A model generated the notes under the pieces. The model was not told the DNA's origin and did not search any database. It saw only the letters and a list, made by a program, of their open reading frames with translations. A stretch of 64,000 nt of DNA. It comes from Prochlorococcus sp. HOT208_60m_813G15 (GTDB taxonomy: Bacteria > Cyanobacteriota > Cyanobacteriia > PCC-6307 > Cyanobiaceae). Both the position numbers and the translations under genes were made by a program. The stretch spans positions 1 to 64,000 of the forward strand of contig MWOS01000093.1 of the NCBI GenBank assembly GCA_002026165.1. Reading direction: 5' to 3'. Of the stretch, positions 1 to 9,199 are shown piece after piece (the first letter of the stretch is position 1; every line of letters begins with the position of its first letter).

Positions 1-75
1 ACTAAGAGAAACTTCTTTCTCAAAAGAATCTTTTAATTTAAATTCTGGTGCTTTGTCGCCAACCTGAAGAGCCAT
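1..75 (-). CDS. Peroxiredoxin (AhpC/TSA, Bcp-like), N-terminal fragment
   Basis: Reading the minus strand from an ATG at 75 gives 25 residues that run off the window edge. They begin MALQVGDKAPEFKLKDS, which matches the N-terminal 'GDxAPxFxLxD' signature of AhpC/TSA peroxiredoxins, especially the bacterioferritin-comigratory (PrxQ/Bcp) group that reduces peroxides with a thiol. The catalytic cysteine lies outside the window, so the subfamily is an inference. Its start region overlaps the plausible starts of the divergent phosphopantetheinyl transferase gene. Confidence 0.75.
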   Translation of the reverse strand, partial: MALQVGDKAPEFKLKDSFEKEVSLS

Positions 76-731
76 TGAAATTATTAAATGAGTATGAATA
101 TAAAATACCAAAAATTTGGTTTTATGAAATTAAAGGTGTGCAAGATGTCGCAACTTTAGAAGAAATTAAAACCGCAAAAAACCTATCAAATTCAAGATCA
201 AAGATTTTCTTAGAAACAAGAGCTTATTTGAGACAATCACTTTCAACACTTTTTGATTTAGACCCTCTAGAAATTCCAATTACTGCTAATCCAGGAGAAC
301 CCCCAACTTTACCCTCTGGCATGGGAAATATCAGTTTAAGTCATTGTAAAGATGCCATTACTATAGTCTGGCATAAATGCAAAATAGGAATTGATATTGA
401 GAGAACAGATAGAGATTTTAATCATATAAAAATTGCAGAAAATTATTTTTTTCATACCAATAAATCAAAGCATAATAATTATTTAACAAAAAGTATGATA
501 TTAAATCAATGGTGTGCTGTTGAAGCGGCAATAAAATGGGATCATGGAAAATTAGCTAAAGACATCAAACATTGGCAATTTTTTGAAAAGCCTAAAGAGT
601 TAATTCATAATAAGAAAAACATTCATTTAAATTATTCACAGATTAACTTCCATAATTGGACTATCGCTTTAGCCTACGAAGAAAAAACTTCTTTTAATCC
701 TGAGATTATTTGTTGTTCGAAAAATTTTTAA
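48..731 (+). CDS. 4'-phosphopantetheinyl transferase (Sfp/HetI type)
   Basis: This enzyme transfers the phosphopantetheine arm of CoA to a serine of acyl or peptidyl carrier proteins. The protein shows the family's Mg-binding motif GIDIER (about residues 113-118) and the downstream W-C-x-V-E-A-A-x-K-W helix (about 154-163), where the family has W-x-x-K-E-A-x-x-K. The usual lysine before Glu is replaced here by Val. At 227 residues it is in the Sfp/HetI range. The start is uncertain: the GTG at 48 is the farthest upstream start in frame (a stop lies at 39-41), but it overlaps the divergent peroxiredoxin gene by 28 bases. A TTG at 75 would leave a one-base overlap and still keep the N-terminal IPKIWFY strand. 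The 3' end overlaps the convergent rarA by 4 bases. Confidence 0.85.
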   Translation: MLCRQPEEPLKLLNEYEYKIPKIWFYEIKGVQDVATLEEIKTAKNLSNSRSKIFLETRAYLRQSLSTLFDLDPLEIPITANPGEPPTLPSGMGNISLSHCKDAITIVWHKCKIGIDIERTDRDFNHIKIAENYFFHTNKSKHNNYLTKSMILNQWCAVEAAIKWDHGKLAKDIKHWQFFEKPKELIHNKKNIHLNYSQINFHNWTIALAYEEKTSFNPEIICCSKNF

Positions 732-2017
732 TTTTCTTTTCTTCTAAGCAGTTCTTCATATTGAGTTTTTTCCCATCCATTATTATTTGGTTCCCATATT
801 TTTAAACCTCTTAAAGATTTAGGAAGATATTCTTGTACGACCCAATTACCTGGATAATTATGAGGATTGACATAACAATTAGAATTATTTTTTAAATGAA
901 GTGGAACATCAAAAGCATTGGTAGATTTGATTGTTTCAATTGCTTTAAAAATACTTTTCGTACTATTACTTTTTGGAGAAATAGCTAAATATAAAGAAGC
1001 CTGCGTTAAAAAATATAATCCTTCTGGAAGACCAACTCTATCAAAAGCATCACAACAGGATTGTACAACTACTATGGCATTCGGATCAGCTATTCCAATA
1101 TCTTCACTGGCAGATATAAGTAGTCTTCTAAAAATAAAATTAGGATCTTCACCAGCCTCCAACATATTCGCAAGCCAGAATAAAGTTGCATCTGGATCAG
1201 AACCTCTTATGGACTTGATAAAGGCACTTATTACATCATAATGATTTTGACCATTTTTATCGTAAACAATATTTTTCTTTTGAAGTGCATCCTCTGCTAT
1301 TGAGAGATTAATATTGATTTCTTTAGCATCATTTTCAGCAGTTGTTTCTATGGCCATCTCTAGCGCATTTATTAATGTTCTTGCATCTCCGCCAGAAAAT
1401 TTTATTAAATGACTTATAGCATCTGGAGTTAAATAAACCTTTTTTAAATCTTTTTGTTTTGAATAGTGAGTAATGACTTTTTGTATTATTTTGTGCAAAT
1501 CATTTTCTGCCAAAGGAAGTAATGTAAAAATACGAGACCTACTAACAAGCGCTTTATTAACAGCAAAGAAAGGGTTTTCAGTTGTAGCACCAATAAAAGT
1601 TATAGTTCCGTTTTCTATTGAAGGTAATAAAGCATCTTGCTGAACTGCTGTAAATCTATGAACCTCATCGATAAATAAAATTGTTTTTCTTTTTGAATTT
1701 ATTAATCTATCTTTTGCATTAGCGATTTCATTTCTTAATTCTTTAACGCTTGATAATACTGCATTTAATTTAATTAATTTTGACCGAGTATTAAAGGAAA
1801 TAATTTCAATTAGAGTAGTTTTTCCAACACCAGGAGGGCCAGAAAAAATAAAATTACTAATCTTATCGTTTAATATTGCACTTCTTAAAAGCGAATTCTC
1901 ATTCAGGATTGTTTGTTGACCAAAAAAATCTTCCAAATTCTTTGGTCTTAATTTATCTGCCAAAGGTGCATTATTTTCTATTTGAGAATAATTAGTAAAT
2001 AAATTTTCTGAATGCAT
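728..2017 (-). CDS. rarA: Replication-associated recombination protein RarA (MgsA), AAA+ ATPase
   Basis: RarA/MgsA is a clamp-loader-like AAA+ ATPase that acts at stalled replication forks. Visible are Walker A GPPGVGKTT (residues 60-68), Walker B with the FIDEVHRF box (about 115-122), a sensor-1 region GATTENPFF, and the C-terminal tetramerisation half with GLPEGLYFLTQASLYLAISPKS. The length of 429 residues is typical. It is convergent with the transferase gene and divides from pgm upstream by about 33 bases, so the two minus-strand genes may be co-transcribed. RuvB is excluded because the C-terminal MgsA domain is present. Confidence 0.93.
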   Translation of the reverse strand: MHSENLFTNYSQIENNAPLADKLRPKNLEDFFGQQTILNENSLLRSAILNDKISNFIFSGPPGVGKTTLIEIISFNTRSKLIKLNAVLSSVKELRNEIANAKDRLINSKRKTILFIDEVHRFTAVQQDALLPSIENGTITFIGATTENPFFAVNKALVSRSRIFTLLPLAENDLHKIIQKVITHYSKQKDLKKVYLTPDAISHLIKFSGGDARTLINALEMAIETTAENDAKEININLSIAEDALQKKNIVYDKNGQNHYDVISAFIKSIRGSDPDATLFWLANMLEAGEDPNFIFRRLLISASEDIGIADPNAIVVVQSCCDAFDRVGLPEGLYFLTQASLYLAISPKSNSTKSIFKAIETIKSTNAFDVPLHLKNNSNCYVNPHNYPGNWVVQEYLPKSLRGLKIWEPNNNGWEKTQYEELLRRKEN

Positions 2018-2050
2018 ATAAATAAAATCAAAAAATCATTACTTTCAATT

Positions 2051-3688
2051 CTATGTAATTACTGTAGGAGTTTCCATTTTAGTAAGTTTTGAAATGTTTA
2101 ATAAAGAATCTAAATCATGTATAAGAGGTTTCAAAGCGATCTGAGGATTTAACGAAAGATTCTTTTGAGGATAGAAAAATTTCTCAAAGTAAAGTCTTAA
2201 TGTTGCGCCCTTAGTTCCAGTTCCAGAAAGGCGCACAATTACTCGAGAATCATCCTCTAGGACCAATCTTAAACCTTGATTTTCACTTATGGAATTATCA
2301 ACGGGATCTAAATATGAAAAGTTATCTGCAACTTTAACTAATTGGCCAGCAAACCTATTTCCTTTTAAATTTTCGAGAATAGAAGTTAAATTACTAAAGA
2401 TTTGATTAGCAATATTTGAGGGAATTGCCTCATAATCATGTCTTGAATAATAATTCCTACCAAATTGTTTCCAATGATTCTGCATCAAATCACTTACCGA
2501 ACATTTTTTCTCAGCTAAAACTTGTAACCAATACAAAACTGCCCATAATCCATCTTTCTCTCTCACATGATTACTACCTGTTCCGAAACTTTCTTCTCCA
2601 CATAAAGTAATTAAATTAGAATCTAAAAGATTTCCAAAAAACTTCCAGCCAGTAGGTGTCTCGAAACAAGGTATATTTAAAGCTCGAGCAACATTATCAA
2701 CCGCTGAGCTGGTTGGCATAGATCGTGCCACACCTGTAATGCCATCTTTATAACCAGGGACGCATTTTGTATTAGCAGTCATAACTGCAAGGCTATCACT
2801 AGGATTTACAAAACATCCACTTCCTAGAATCATATTCCTATCTCCATCTCCATCGCATGCAGCACCAAAACTATAAGATTTTTTATTTAATAACAAATCA
2901 GCCAAGTGGGATGCATAAGTAAGATTAGGATCAGGATGTAAGCCTCCAAAATCTTTTAACGGGTTACCATTCATGACACAATCATGTGCAAGACCCATTT
3001 TTTCAACAAAAATATTTTTAGCATATGGGCCTGTAACCGCATTCATCGCATCAAAGATTAACGAGAAGTCTTTTTTTAAAAAATCACTAATTTGATCAAA
3101 ATCAAAAATTTTCTCCATCAAATTAGAATAATCTTTTAATCCATCAATAATTTCTAAGGTAGTTTCACCGTAAGAATAAGTTCCATATTCACAAAAATTA
3201 AGTGATTGAATTTTACAAATTTTATAACTAGTTAGTAATTGTGAAGCCTTGAAAATCTTATTAGTAATCATCTCAGGAGCTGGGCCACCATTAGAGATGT
3301 TCAATTTCACTCCAAAGTCGCCATCAATCCCGCCAGGATTATGGCTTGCAGAAAGAATAATTCCACCAATAGCTTTTTCTTTTCTAATTAAATGTGATGT
3401 CGCAGGAGTAGATAATAACCCGTATTTTGGAACAATAACCTTTTGAACTTTATGAGCTATGCAAATTTGGACAATTTTTTCTATTGCTTCAATATTGCCA
3501 TATCTGCCATCACCACCAACTACTAATGTTGAACACTTTAAATCTTCCAATGATTGCAAGATTGCTTCAATAAAAATTTCTAAATAATGTTCTTCCTGAA
3601 ACTTTAAAGTACTTTTTCTTAAACCAGAAGTGCCTGGTTTTTGATCTAGAAAAGGAGAATTGATATTAATTACATTAACTTGATTCAT
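2051..3688 (-). CDS. pgm: Phosphoglucomutase
   Basis: It interconverts glucose-1-phosphate and glucose-6-phosphate, feeding glycogen and sugar-nucleotide synthesis. The active-site serine loop SASHNPGG spans residues 113-120 (Ser115), the Mg loop DGDGD lies at 279-283, and the sugar-binding GEESFG at 364-369. The C-terminal phosphate-binding loop reads RLSGTGTKG. The 545-residue length and the Asn-Pro-Gly-Gly form favour glucose-specific PGM over phosphomannomutase or phosphoglucosamine mutase. Start is the ATG at 3688, about 30 bases upstream of the next minus-strand gene's expected region. Confidence 0.95.
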   Translation of the reverse strand: MNQVNVININSPFLDQKPGTSGLRKSTLKFQEEHYLEIFIEAILQSLEDLKCSTLVVGGDGRYGNIEAIEKIVQICIAHKVQKVIVPKYGLLSTPATSHLIRKEKAIGGIILSASHNPGGIDGDFGVKLNISNGGPAPEMITNKIFKASQLLTSYKICKIQSLNFCEYGTYSYGETTLEIIDGLKDYSNLMEKIFDFDQISDFLKKDFSLIFDAMNAVTGPYAKNIFVEKMGLAHDCVMNGNPLKDFGGLHPDPNLTYASHLADLLLNKKSYSFGAACDGDGDRNMILGSGCFVNPSDSLAVMTANTKCVPGYKDGITGVARSMPTSSAVDNVARALNIPCFETPTGWKFFGNLLDSNLITLCGEESFGTGSNHVREKDGLWAVLYWLQVLAEKKCSVSDLMQNHWKQFGRNYYSRHDYEAIPSNIANQIFSNLTSILENLKGNRFAGQLVKVADNFSYLDPVDNSISENQGLRLVLEDDSRVIVRLSGTGTKGATLRLYFEKFFYPQKNLSLNPQIALKPLIHDLDSLLNISKLTKMETPTVIT

Positions 3689-3720
3689 ATTTTTAAAAAA
3701 CTTCCAAAAATCTAACTAAA

Positions 3721-3891
3721 TTAATGAGGCATTTCGGATGTTCTTAACATAGCGATAAACCATAATGAAGAAATTAATAATGCACTTAGAATTCCATAAT
3801 TAACACCAAATTTAGAAATTGTAATTGGAACTATTAGTGGAAAAGTTAGTGCCCCAAGCAGTGGAGTAAAAGCCACAATTTTTTTTCGCAT
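3721..3891 (-). CDS. Small membrane protein, unknown function
   Basis: A 56-residue reading frame starts at the ATG at 3891 and ends at 3721, filling most of the gap between pgm and the DUF4912 gene. It begins MRKKIVAFTP and has two hydrophobic segments (about residues 5-24 and 29-48) separated by a short SKFGVNYG loop, ending in TSEMPH. A basic N-terminus followed by two membrane spans, placed tidily between two genes on the same strand, argues for a real gene. I do not recognise a family. Confidence 0.65.
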   Translation of the reverse strand: MRKKIVAFTPLLGALTFPLIVPITISKFGVNYGILSALLISSLWFIAMLRTSEMPH

Positions 3892-3903
3892 TAATTTAAT
3901 TTA

Positions 3904-5004
3904 TTAAAACCATTCAGTCTCAGCATCATCTTTTTCATTAGTATCGTCAAGAGGTGTAGTTCTATCAAATTTCATTGATATACTTTTTTGCTGCTCACCA
4001 GATACATCAACAGCTTTAATATCATATTTTTGAGTCCCATCTCTAAATGGAACTTGAATTCTAAAAGTACCATCTGCAGCAAGGGGTACATCTTCTCCAC
4101 CTATTGTCAGTTTTGCAGAAGGCTCTGTAGCTCCATAAACAATTAATTCAGCATCAGCAACGAGCCAAAAAGATCTATTTTTAACAATTCCGCTTCCAGA
4201 ATCATTTAAACCTGAAGTCCATTTGCCAGCACCTGAGTCTGTGAGATTATCATTGAGACTTGTTGAATTTACATTTTCCATGAATTCTTCAGAACCAACT
4301 TTCCTTCTGAGTGGAACGTTAGTTGCTGCTTGGTATAACCTTTCATGCATGCCATTTGGTTCTGAAACGACAGGATTTGAAATATCTGGTAATGACTCAG
4401 AAGTAGAATCCAAATTAAAAGGTACAAATTTATCAAGAATTTGCTCAGAAGGATGGGTGCCAGGAACGTGGCTTATAGAAGAAAATGCCAATGACATCCA
4501 GTTAAAACCATATTTATAACCTAATTCAACTTTATAGTCTCTATCTGCAAGTGGGATTGGTAAGTACCACTCAGTACTGTAACTATCAACAGCTATCTCC
4601 CTCAGTGTTCCTTGATTCAAATTACTTCCTTGAGAACCAGATGCATCAAATAATCGTAAACATAATTTATTAGCTCCTAAAGATTGTGCTTTTTCTCTAT
4701 CTGCATCAGAAATTTGCCAGAAAACATAAGCCCAATCTGGATCTCGGGGTAGGAAAACTACATTTGTTTTAACTTCTTCACTACTATTGAAGACATTGGA
4801 CTCAGAAATTTCTTCAGGTTTTGATTCAGGAAGTGTAGTATATATTTTTTTTGTAGATTTTTCTTGATATTTAAGTATTAAATCAACTAAAACAGCTTTT
4901 GTTTTGCGACTGTAAAGCGGAACCGATAATTTACTTGCTTCTTGACGTAATTGTCTGAGGGTAAGTGAGAGTAATTGATCTTTATTCATGATCCCATCAG
5001 CCAC
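3904..5004 (-). CDS. DUF4912 protein with N-terminal Rho_N/SAP-like domain
   Basis: The N-terminus (about residues 8-45, LSLTLRQLRQEASKLSVPLY then SRKTKAVLVDLI) is a Rho-termination-factor N-terminal/SAP-like helix-extended-loop-helix. The middle part (about 80-200) matches DUF4912 with its PRDPDWAYVFW signature. A second carbohydrate/Ig-like beta region (about 275-345) contains GATEPSAKLTIGG. The GTG start at 5004 is supported by a GGAG eight bases upstream; an ATG at residue 6 is the alternative. The function is unknown. The combination suggests nucleic-acid binding or regulation, which is inference. An acidic tail ends the protein. Confidence 0.8.
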   Translation of the reverse strand: MADGIMNKDQLLSLTLRQLRQEASKLSVPLYSRKTKAVLVDLILKYQEKSTKKIYTTLPESKPEEISESNVFNSSEEVKTNVVFLPRDPDWAYVFWQISDADREKAQSLGANKLCLRLFDASGSQGSNLNQGTLREIAVDSYSTEWYLPIPLADRDYKVELGYKYGFNWMSLAFSSISHVPGTHPSEQILDKFVPFNLDSTSESLPDISNPVVSEPNGMHERLYQAATNVPLRRKVGSEEFMENVNSTSLNDNLTDSGAGKWTSGLNDSGSGIVKNRSFWLVADAELIVYGATEPSAKLTIGGEDVPLAADGTFRIQVPFRDGTQKYDIKAVDVSGEQQKSISMKFDRTTPLDDTNEKDDAETEWF

Positions 5005-5277
5005 TTTTAAATCTCCGTTTTTGTTTGGGATCAGTATGTTCTTTTTTTTTAGGAATTGTGTGTCTTTTTGGCCTGTCGTCAGGATCCTCTGACTACTAAA
5101 AAATTCTCAAAATTTATATTTCTCTTCAAAACAATTGGTATCAAAGAAAATTATTAATTTTCAGATGTTTTTGAAATATAAATAAATTTTCTTTTTTTTT
5201 AAATTTTATTACCTGAATTTGTTAACGACTCAACAAAAATATATTTTTTCTTCGGGATCAGCTAATCAAAAGAGAAT

Positions 5278-5631
5278 TCAGCGTTGTTCAACTAGAAGTA
5301 CTAGATCATCTATCTCTAAATCCTCAATCCTTTTACCTATTTTTTTTGAAAAAGTACTTAATTTTTTCGCAGTTGATTCTAACTGCTCATAAAAAAGATC
5401 ACTAAATTTTTTATCATCAAATTTTTTGGATTGATTATCACACCATTCTCTCAGGGGATTTTTATTTTGATATTCCAAACTATTATCTAAATTAATAATT
5501 TTTAAAATCTGAAGGCAATGAGCAAGTATTCTTAAATGATGTTTCTGCATTATAGGTAGATCAAGATTATCAATTTCTTGAATATTTTCTATGTTTAATG
5601 GGTTAGACAATGGATCAAGATGATTAGACAT
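5278..5631 (-). CDS. Hypothetical all-helical protein divergent from sufB
   Basis: This 117-residue protein is not recognised. It is predicted almost wholly helical, with no membrane segment and no cysteine cluster (one Cys near residue 35 and one at about 64). Its middle reads MQKHHLRILAHCLQ. It sits head-to-head with the suf operon, the place where most cyanobacteria carry the Fe-S repressor sufR, but it lacks the DeoR-type helix-turn-helix and the cysteine motif of SufR and is about half its size. About 270 bases of gene-free AT-rich DNA with no clear signal follow it toward the DUF4912 gene. Confidence 0.75.
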   Translation of the reverse strand: MSNHLDPLSNPLNIENIQEIDNLDLPIMQKHHLRILAHCLQILKIINLDNSLEYQNKNPLREWCDNQSKKFDDKKFSDLFYEQLESTAKKLSTFSKKIGKRIEDLEIDDLVLLVEQR

Positions 5632-5727
5632 TAATTTTTAGTTTTAATAAAGGAAAAAAACTCAATATTGGGGGTATCTTTCGTTAGAGTATATAAAGCT
5701 TATTGTAATAGGTTATTTTTGATAAAC

Positions 5728-7170
5728 ATGGTCAACGAAAATTTAGTTAAAGATGTAGTAAAAGAGCCTTACAAATATGGTTTCGTTACTGATATTGAAA
5801 CTGAAAAAATAGAAAAGGGATTAAATGAAGATATCATAAAATTAATTTCACAGAAAAAAGAAGAGCCAAAATTTCTTCTTGATTTTAGATTAAAAGCCTT
5901 TAAAAAATGGCAAAAAATGAAGGAGCCTGATTGGGCAGCATTAGGATATAAAAAAATTGATTATCAAGATATTATTTATTACTCTGCTCCTAAGCAAAAA
6001 GAGAAAATCTCTAGCTTAGATGAAGTTGATCCCAAACTTCTTGAGACTTTTGACAAATTAGGAATACCCCTCACGGAGCAAAAAAAACTCACAAATGTAG
6101 CAGTAGATGCTGTCTTTGATAGTGTTTCTATAGCTACAACTTTTAGAGAAGAACTTGCTGAACATGGAGTTATATTTTGTTCAATTAGTGAAGCAGTTAA
6201 AAATCACGCGGACTTGATTGAAAAATATTTAGGTACAGTAGTTCCAGCTAGTGATAATTATTTTGCTGCACTAAATTCTGCAGTTTTTAGTGATGGTTCT
6301 TTTGTTTATATCCCGAAAGGTGTTACCTGCCCTATGGATCTATCTTCCTACTTCAGAATTAATAGTGGAGATTCAGGACAATTCGAAAGAACACTAATCA
6401 TTGCTGAAGAATCAAGTTCTGTAAGTTATCTAGAAGGATGTACAGCTCCAATGTTTGATACAAATACCCTACATGCAGCAGTTGTAGAGCTCATAGCATT
6501 AGACGACGCCTCAATAAAATATTCAACAGTGCAAAATTGGTATGCTGGTGATGAAGAAGGTATTGGCGGAATTTTTAATTTTGTCACCAAGAGAGGAAAA
6601 TGTTTAGGTAAGAGAAGTAAAATTAGCTGGTCACAAGTCGAAACAGGGTCTGCAATTACATGGAAATATCCTAGCTGTCTTCTTTTAGGGGAAGAATCTG
6701 TAGGAGAATTTTATTCAGTGGCTCTCACCAATAATCTTCAGCAAGCAGATACCGGCACAAAAATGATCCATATTGGTCCTAAGACCAAATCCACTATTGT
6801 TAGCAAAGGTATTAGTGCAGGTAACTCAAAAAATAGCTACAGAGGTCTTGTCAAAATGGGAACAAAAGCTACAGGATCAAGAAATTATAGTCAATGTGAT
6901 TCAATGTTAATAGGGGATCAAGCTTCTGCAAATACATTCCCTTACATCAAATCTCAACAACCCAATTCTGAAATTGAGCATGAAGCAAGCACATGTAGAA
7001 TTTCAGAAGACCAACTTTTTTATCTCCAAAGCAGAGGTATAGAATTTGAAGAAGCAGTATCTATGATGGTCAGCGGTTTTTGCAGAGATGTATTTAATCA
7101 ATTACCTATGGAATTTGCTGCTGAAGCAGATAAGTTACTGGCACTTAAACTAGAGGGATCAGTAGGTTAA
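5728..7170 (+). CDS. sufB: Fe-S cluster assembly scaffold SufB
   Basis: SufB is the core scaffold of the SufBC2D complex that builds Fe-S clusters in the cytosol, a heavy demand in a photosynthetic cell. The sequence is a full SufB: helical N-terminus with the family's [11 protein letters not shown] segment, then a beta-helix core with [15 protein letters not shown] and the C-terminal [17 protein letters not shown] motif. I chose the ATG at 5728 (480 residues, the normal length) over an in-frame ATG at 5668 whose extra 20 residues do not look like SufB. It leads the sufBCDS operon, with 21 bases to sufC. Confidence 0.96.
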   Translation: MVNENLVKDVVKEPYKYGFVTDIETEKIEKGLNEDIIKLISQKKEEPKFLLDFRLKAFKKWQKMKEPDWAALGYKKIDYQDIIYYSAPKQKEKISSLDEVDPKLLETFDKLGIPLTEQKKLTNVAVDAVFDSVSIATTFREELAEHGVIFCSISEAVKNHADLIEKYLGTVVPASDNYFAALNSAVFSDGSFVYIPKGVTCPMDLSSYFRINSGDSGQFERTLIIAEESSSVSYLEGCTAPMFDTNTLHAAVVELIALDDASIKYSTVQNWYAGDEEGIGGIFNFVTKRGKCLGKRSKISWSQVETGSAITWKYPSCLLLGEESVGEFYSVALTNNLQQADTGTKMIHIGPKTKSTIVSKGISAGNSKNSYRGLVKMGTKATGSRNYSQCDSMLIGDQASANTFPYIKSQQPNSEIEHEASTCRISEDQLFYLQSRGIEFEEAVSMMVSGFCRDVFNQLPMEFAAEADKLLALKLEGSVG

Positions 7171-7191
7171 TTAATCAATTTCTAAACTGAA

Positions 7192-7977
7192 ATGCAAAGC
7201 AAAATGAAAGAATCAGATCCAATTTTAGAAGTTGAAAATCTCTCTGCATCTACTGATAATCTTCCCATTTTAAAAGGGGTTTCACTTACTGTCTATCCCG
7301 GAGAAATCCATGCCATTATGGGAAGAAATGGATGTGGCAAAAGTACTCTTTCGAAAATCATTGCAGGACATCCCTCGTATAACATTACAAATGGTGACAT
7401 AAAATTTTTAGGTGAAAACATCAACTCTTTAGAACCTGAAGAGAGATCTCAATCAGGAATTTTTCTTGGTTTCCAATATCCAATTGAGATTCCAGGTGTA
7501 AGTAATCTTGAGTTTCTTAGAGTTTCAACTAATGCTAGAAGGAAATTCCTCAACAAAGAAGAATTGGATACTTTTGATTTTGAAGAATTAGTTAAAGAAA
7601 AGTTAGAAATTGTGAAAATGGACCACGCATTCCTATCAAGGAGTGTAAATCAAGGTTTTTCAGGAGGTGAAAAAAAAAGAAATGAAATTCTGCAAATGGC
7701 ATTACTTGAGCCCAAGATAGCAATATTAGATGAGACCGATTCTGGTCTAGATATCGATGCTCTAAGAATAGTGGCATCAGGAATTAAAAAAATATCTAAT
7801 GCACAAACTGGAATTATACTTATTACCCACTATCAAAGATTATTAGATGAAATTAAACCAAATTATGTCCATGTTATGTCAGACGGGCAAATCATAAAAA
7901 CTGGTCAAAGTGATCTTGCTCTGGAGCTTGAGGAAAAAGGGTATGAATGGACTGATAACTTTATAAAAGAGACCTAA
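7192..7977 (+). CDS. sufC: Fe-S assembly ATPase SufC
   Basis: SufC is the ABC-type ATPase that drives remodelling of the SufBCD scaffold. Walker A GRNGCGKS is at residues 44-51, the signature [11 protein letters not shown] at 156-166, Walker [11 protein letters not shown] at 178-187, and an H-loop ITHYQRLL near 210. The GG-EKKR-NEI signature and DETDSGLD are specific to SufC among ABC ATPases. A second ATG at 7204 is an equally good start. The reading frame stays intact through a nine-A tract at 7670-7678, which is useful when judging the frameshifts elsewhere in the window. Confidence 0.96.
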   Translation: MQSKMKESDPILEVENLSASTDNLPILKGVSLTVYPGEIHAIMGRNGCGKSTLSKIIAGHPSYNITNGDIKFLGENINSLEPEERSQSGIFLGFQYPIEIPGVSNLEFLRVSTNARRKFLNKEELDTFDFEELVKEKLEIVKMDHAFLSRSVNQGFSGGEKKRNEILQMALLEPKIAILDETDSGLDIDALRIVASGIKKISNAQTGIILITHYQRLLDEIKPNYVHVMSDGQIIKTGQSDLALELEEKGYEWTDNFIKET

Positions 7978-7981
7978 ACAA

Positions 7982-9199
7982 ATGAAAATTATTGAAAAAA
8001 TAAAAACTAATAAATCGGATGATAACCTTACAGAAATACAAAAAATCTGTCTTCATAAATTACAATCAAACCCTCTTCCTAATCCTAAAAGTGAACTATG
8101 GAGACTTTCAAAAAAATCAAAATTGTCAAACTTTTTAGATTACTCAGTTAATGAAAAAGATTCAAAATTTGATATACCATATCCGAAAAATTCTCAAAGT
8201 ACTATTAGATTAATAATTGGTGAGAATTGCCAAATTAAATTAATAGAGAAAAATTATTCAATACAGCAATTAAGTGAGGATGAATTACAAAAATATATCA
8301 AGGAACAGATATCTTTTTTTAAGCAAAACGAAAATTGGAGTGACCTACTAAATCTGTCTTTAAGTTGCAAAAATAATATTTTAGGATTAAAAATAAATGG
8401 ATCAAAAATTCCTCCTATTGAAATTTTTAGTCACGCATCAAGTAATTCTTTAAACGCAAAAACCCTCGTAATATTTTTAGAAAAGAATTGTGATGTTGAA
8501 TTATTACAAGTAAATCTTGGTAAAGAAAACTCTTCATTATCTCAATCAACTTTCTTTTGCTTGAAAGAAAATAGTTCGGTAAATCATGGTGTTGTTTCTT
8601 ACGGTGAGAACAGATCTAATTTATTAAATTCTCTCAATGTAATTCAACAAAAAAATAGTGCATACAACTTAGGATCTTTACATTTCAAATTCAATTACGC
8701 AAGATTTGAAATTAGTATTAAACAATCTGCGGGAAACGCTAAAACAAATATCAAAGGTATGCAAATAACAAAAAAAAATGAGCAGATTTCAACCTATACA
8801 AAAATAGAATTTAATGGCCCAAATGGATTTCTAGATCAAATTAATAAATCACTTGCTGATGATAAATCACATGCCATATTTGAAGGTTCAATAATAGTTC
8901 CGAAAATTGCCCAAAGAACTGATGCTTCCCAATTAAGCAGAAATTTACTTTTATCAAATCTCGCACAAATAGATACCAAACCTCAATTAGAAATAATTGC
9001 TGATGATGTCAAATGCAAACATGGGGCTACAATTTCGCAATTAAATGAAGAAGAACTTTTTTATATGCGAACAAGAGGGATCACATTAACAGAAGCAAGT
9101 AAACTACAATTAAGTTCTTACTTTCAAGAAATAATTTCATTTATTCCCATTTCAAAAGATAAATGGGATTTGCTTGATAAACTTTTAAATGAGAATTAA
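7982..9199 (+). CDS. sufD: Fe-S assembly scaffold subunit SufD
   Basis: SufD is the SufB paralogue that forms the SufB-SufD heterodimer of the assembly complex. The protein (405 residues) has a variable N-terminal half and the conserved C-terminal beta-helix, with the SufBD hallmark CKHGATISQLNEEELFYMRTR and the following GITLTEASKLQL. It begins 4 bases after sufC, and its TAA stop shares one base with the sufS ATG (taatg at 9197-9201), so the two are probably translationally coupled. Confidence 0.93.
   Translation: MKIIEKIKTNKSDDNLTEIQKICLHKLQSNPLPNPKSELWRLSKKSKLSNFLDYSVNEKDSKFDIPYPKNSQSTIRLIIGENCQIKLIEKNYSIQQLSEDELQKYIKEQISFFKQNENWSDLLNLSLSCKNNILGLKINGSKIPPIEIFSHASSNSLNAKTLVIFLEKNCDVELLQVNLGKENSSLSQSTFFCLKENSSVNHGVVSYGENRSNLLNSLNVIQQKNSAYNLGSLHFKFNYARFEISIKQSAGNAKTNIKGMQITKKNEQISTYTKIEFNGPNGFLDQINKSLADDKSHAIFEGSIIVPKIAQRTDASQLSRNLLLSNLAQIDTKPQLEIIADDVKCKHGATISQLNEEELFYMRTRGITLTEASKLQLSSYFQEIISFIPISKDKWDLLDKLLNEN

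Noticed and set aside
5078..5093. Short dyad GTCAG-GATCCT-CTGAC upstream of the DUF4912 gene
   Set aside because: Only five pairs, no following T-run and no link to a known motif; likely chance.
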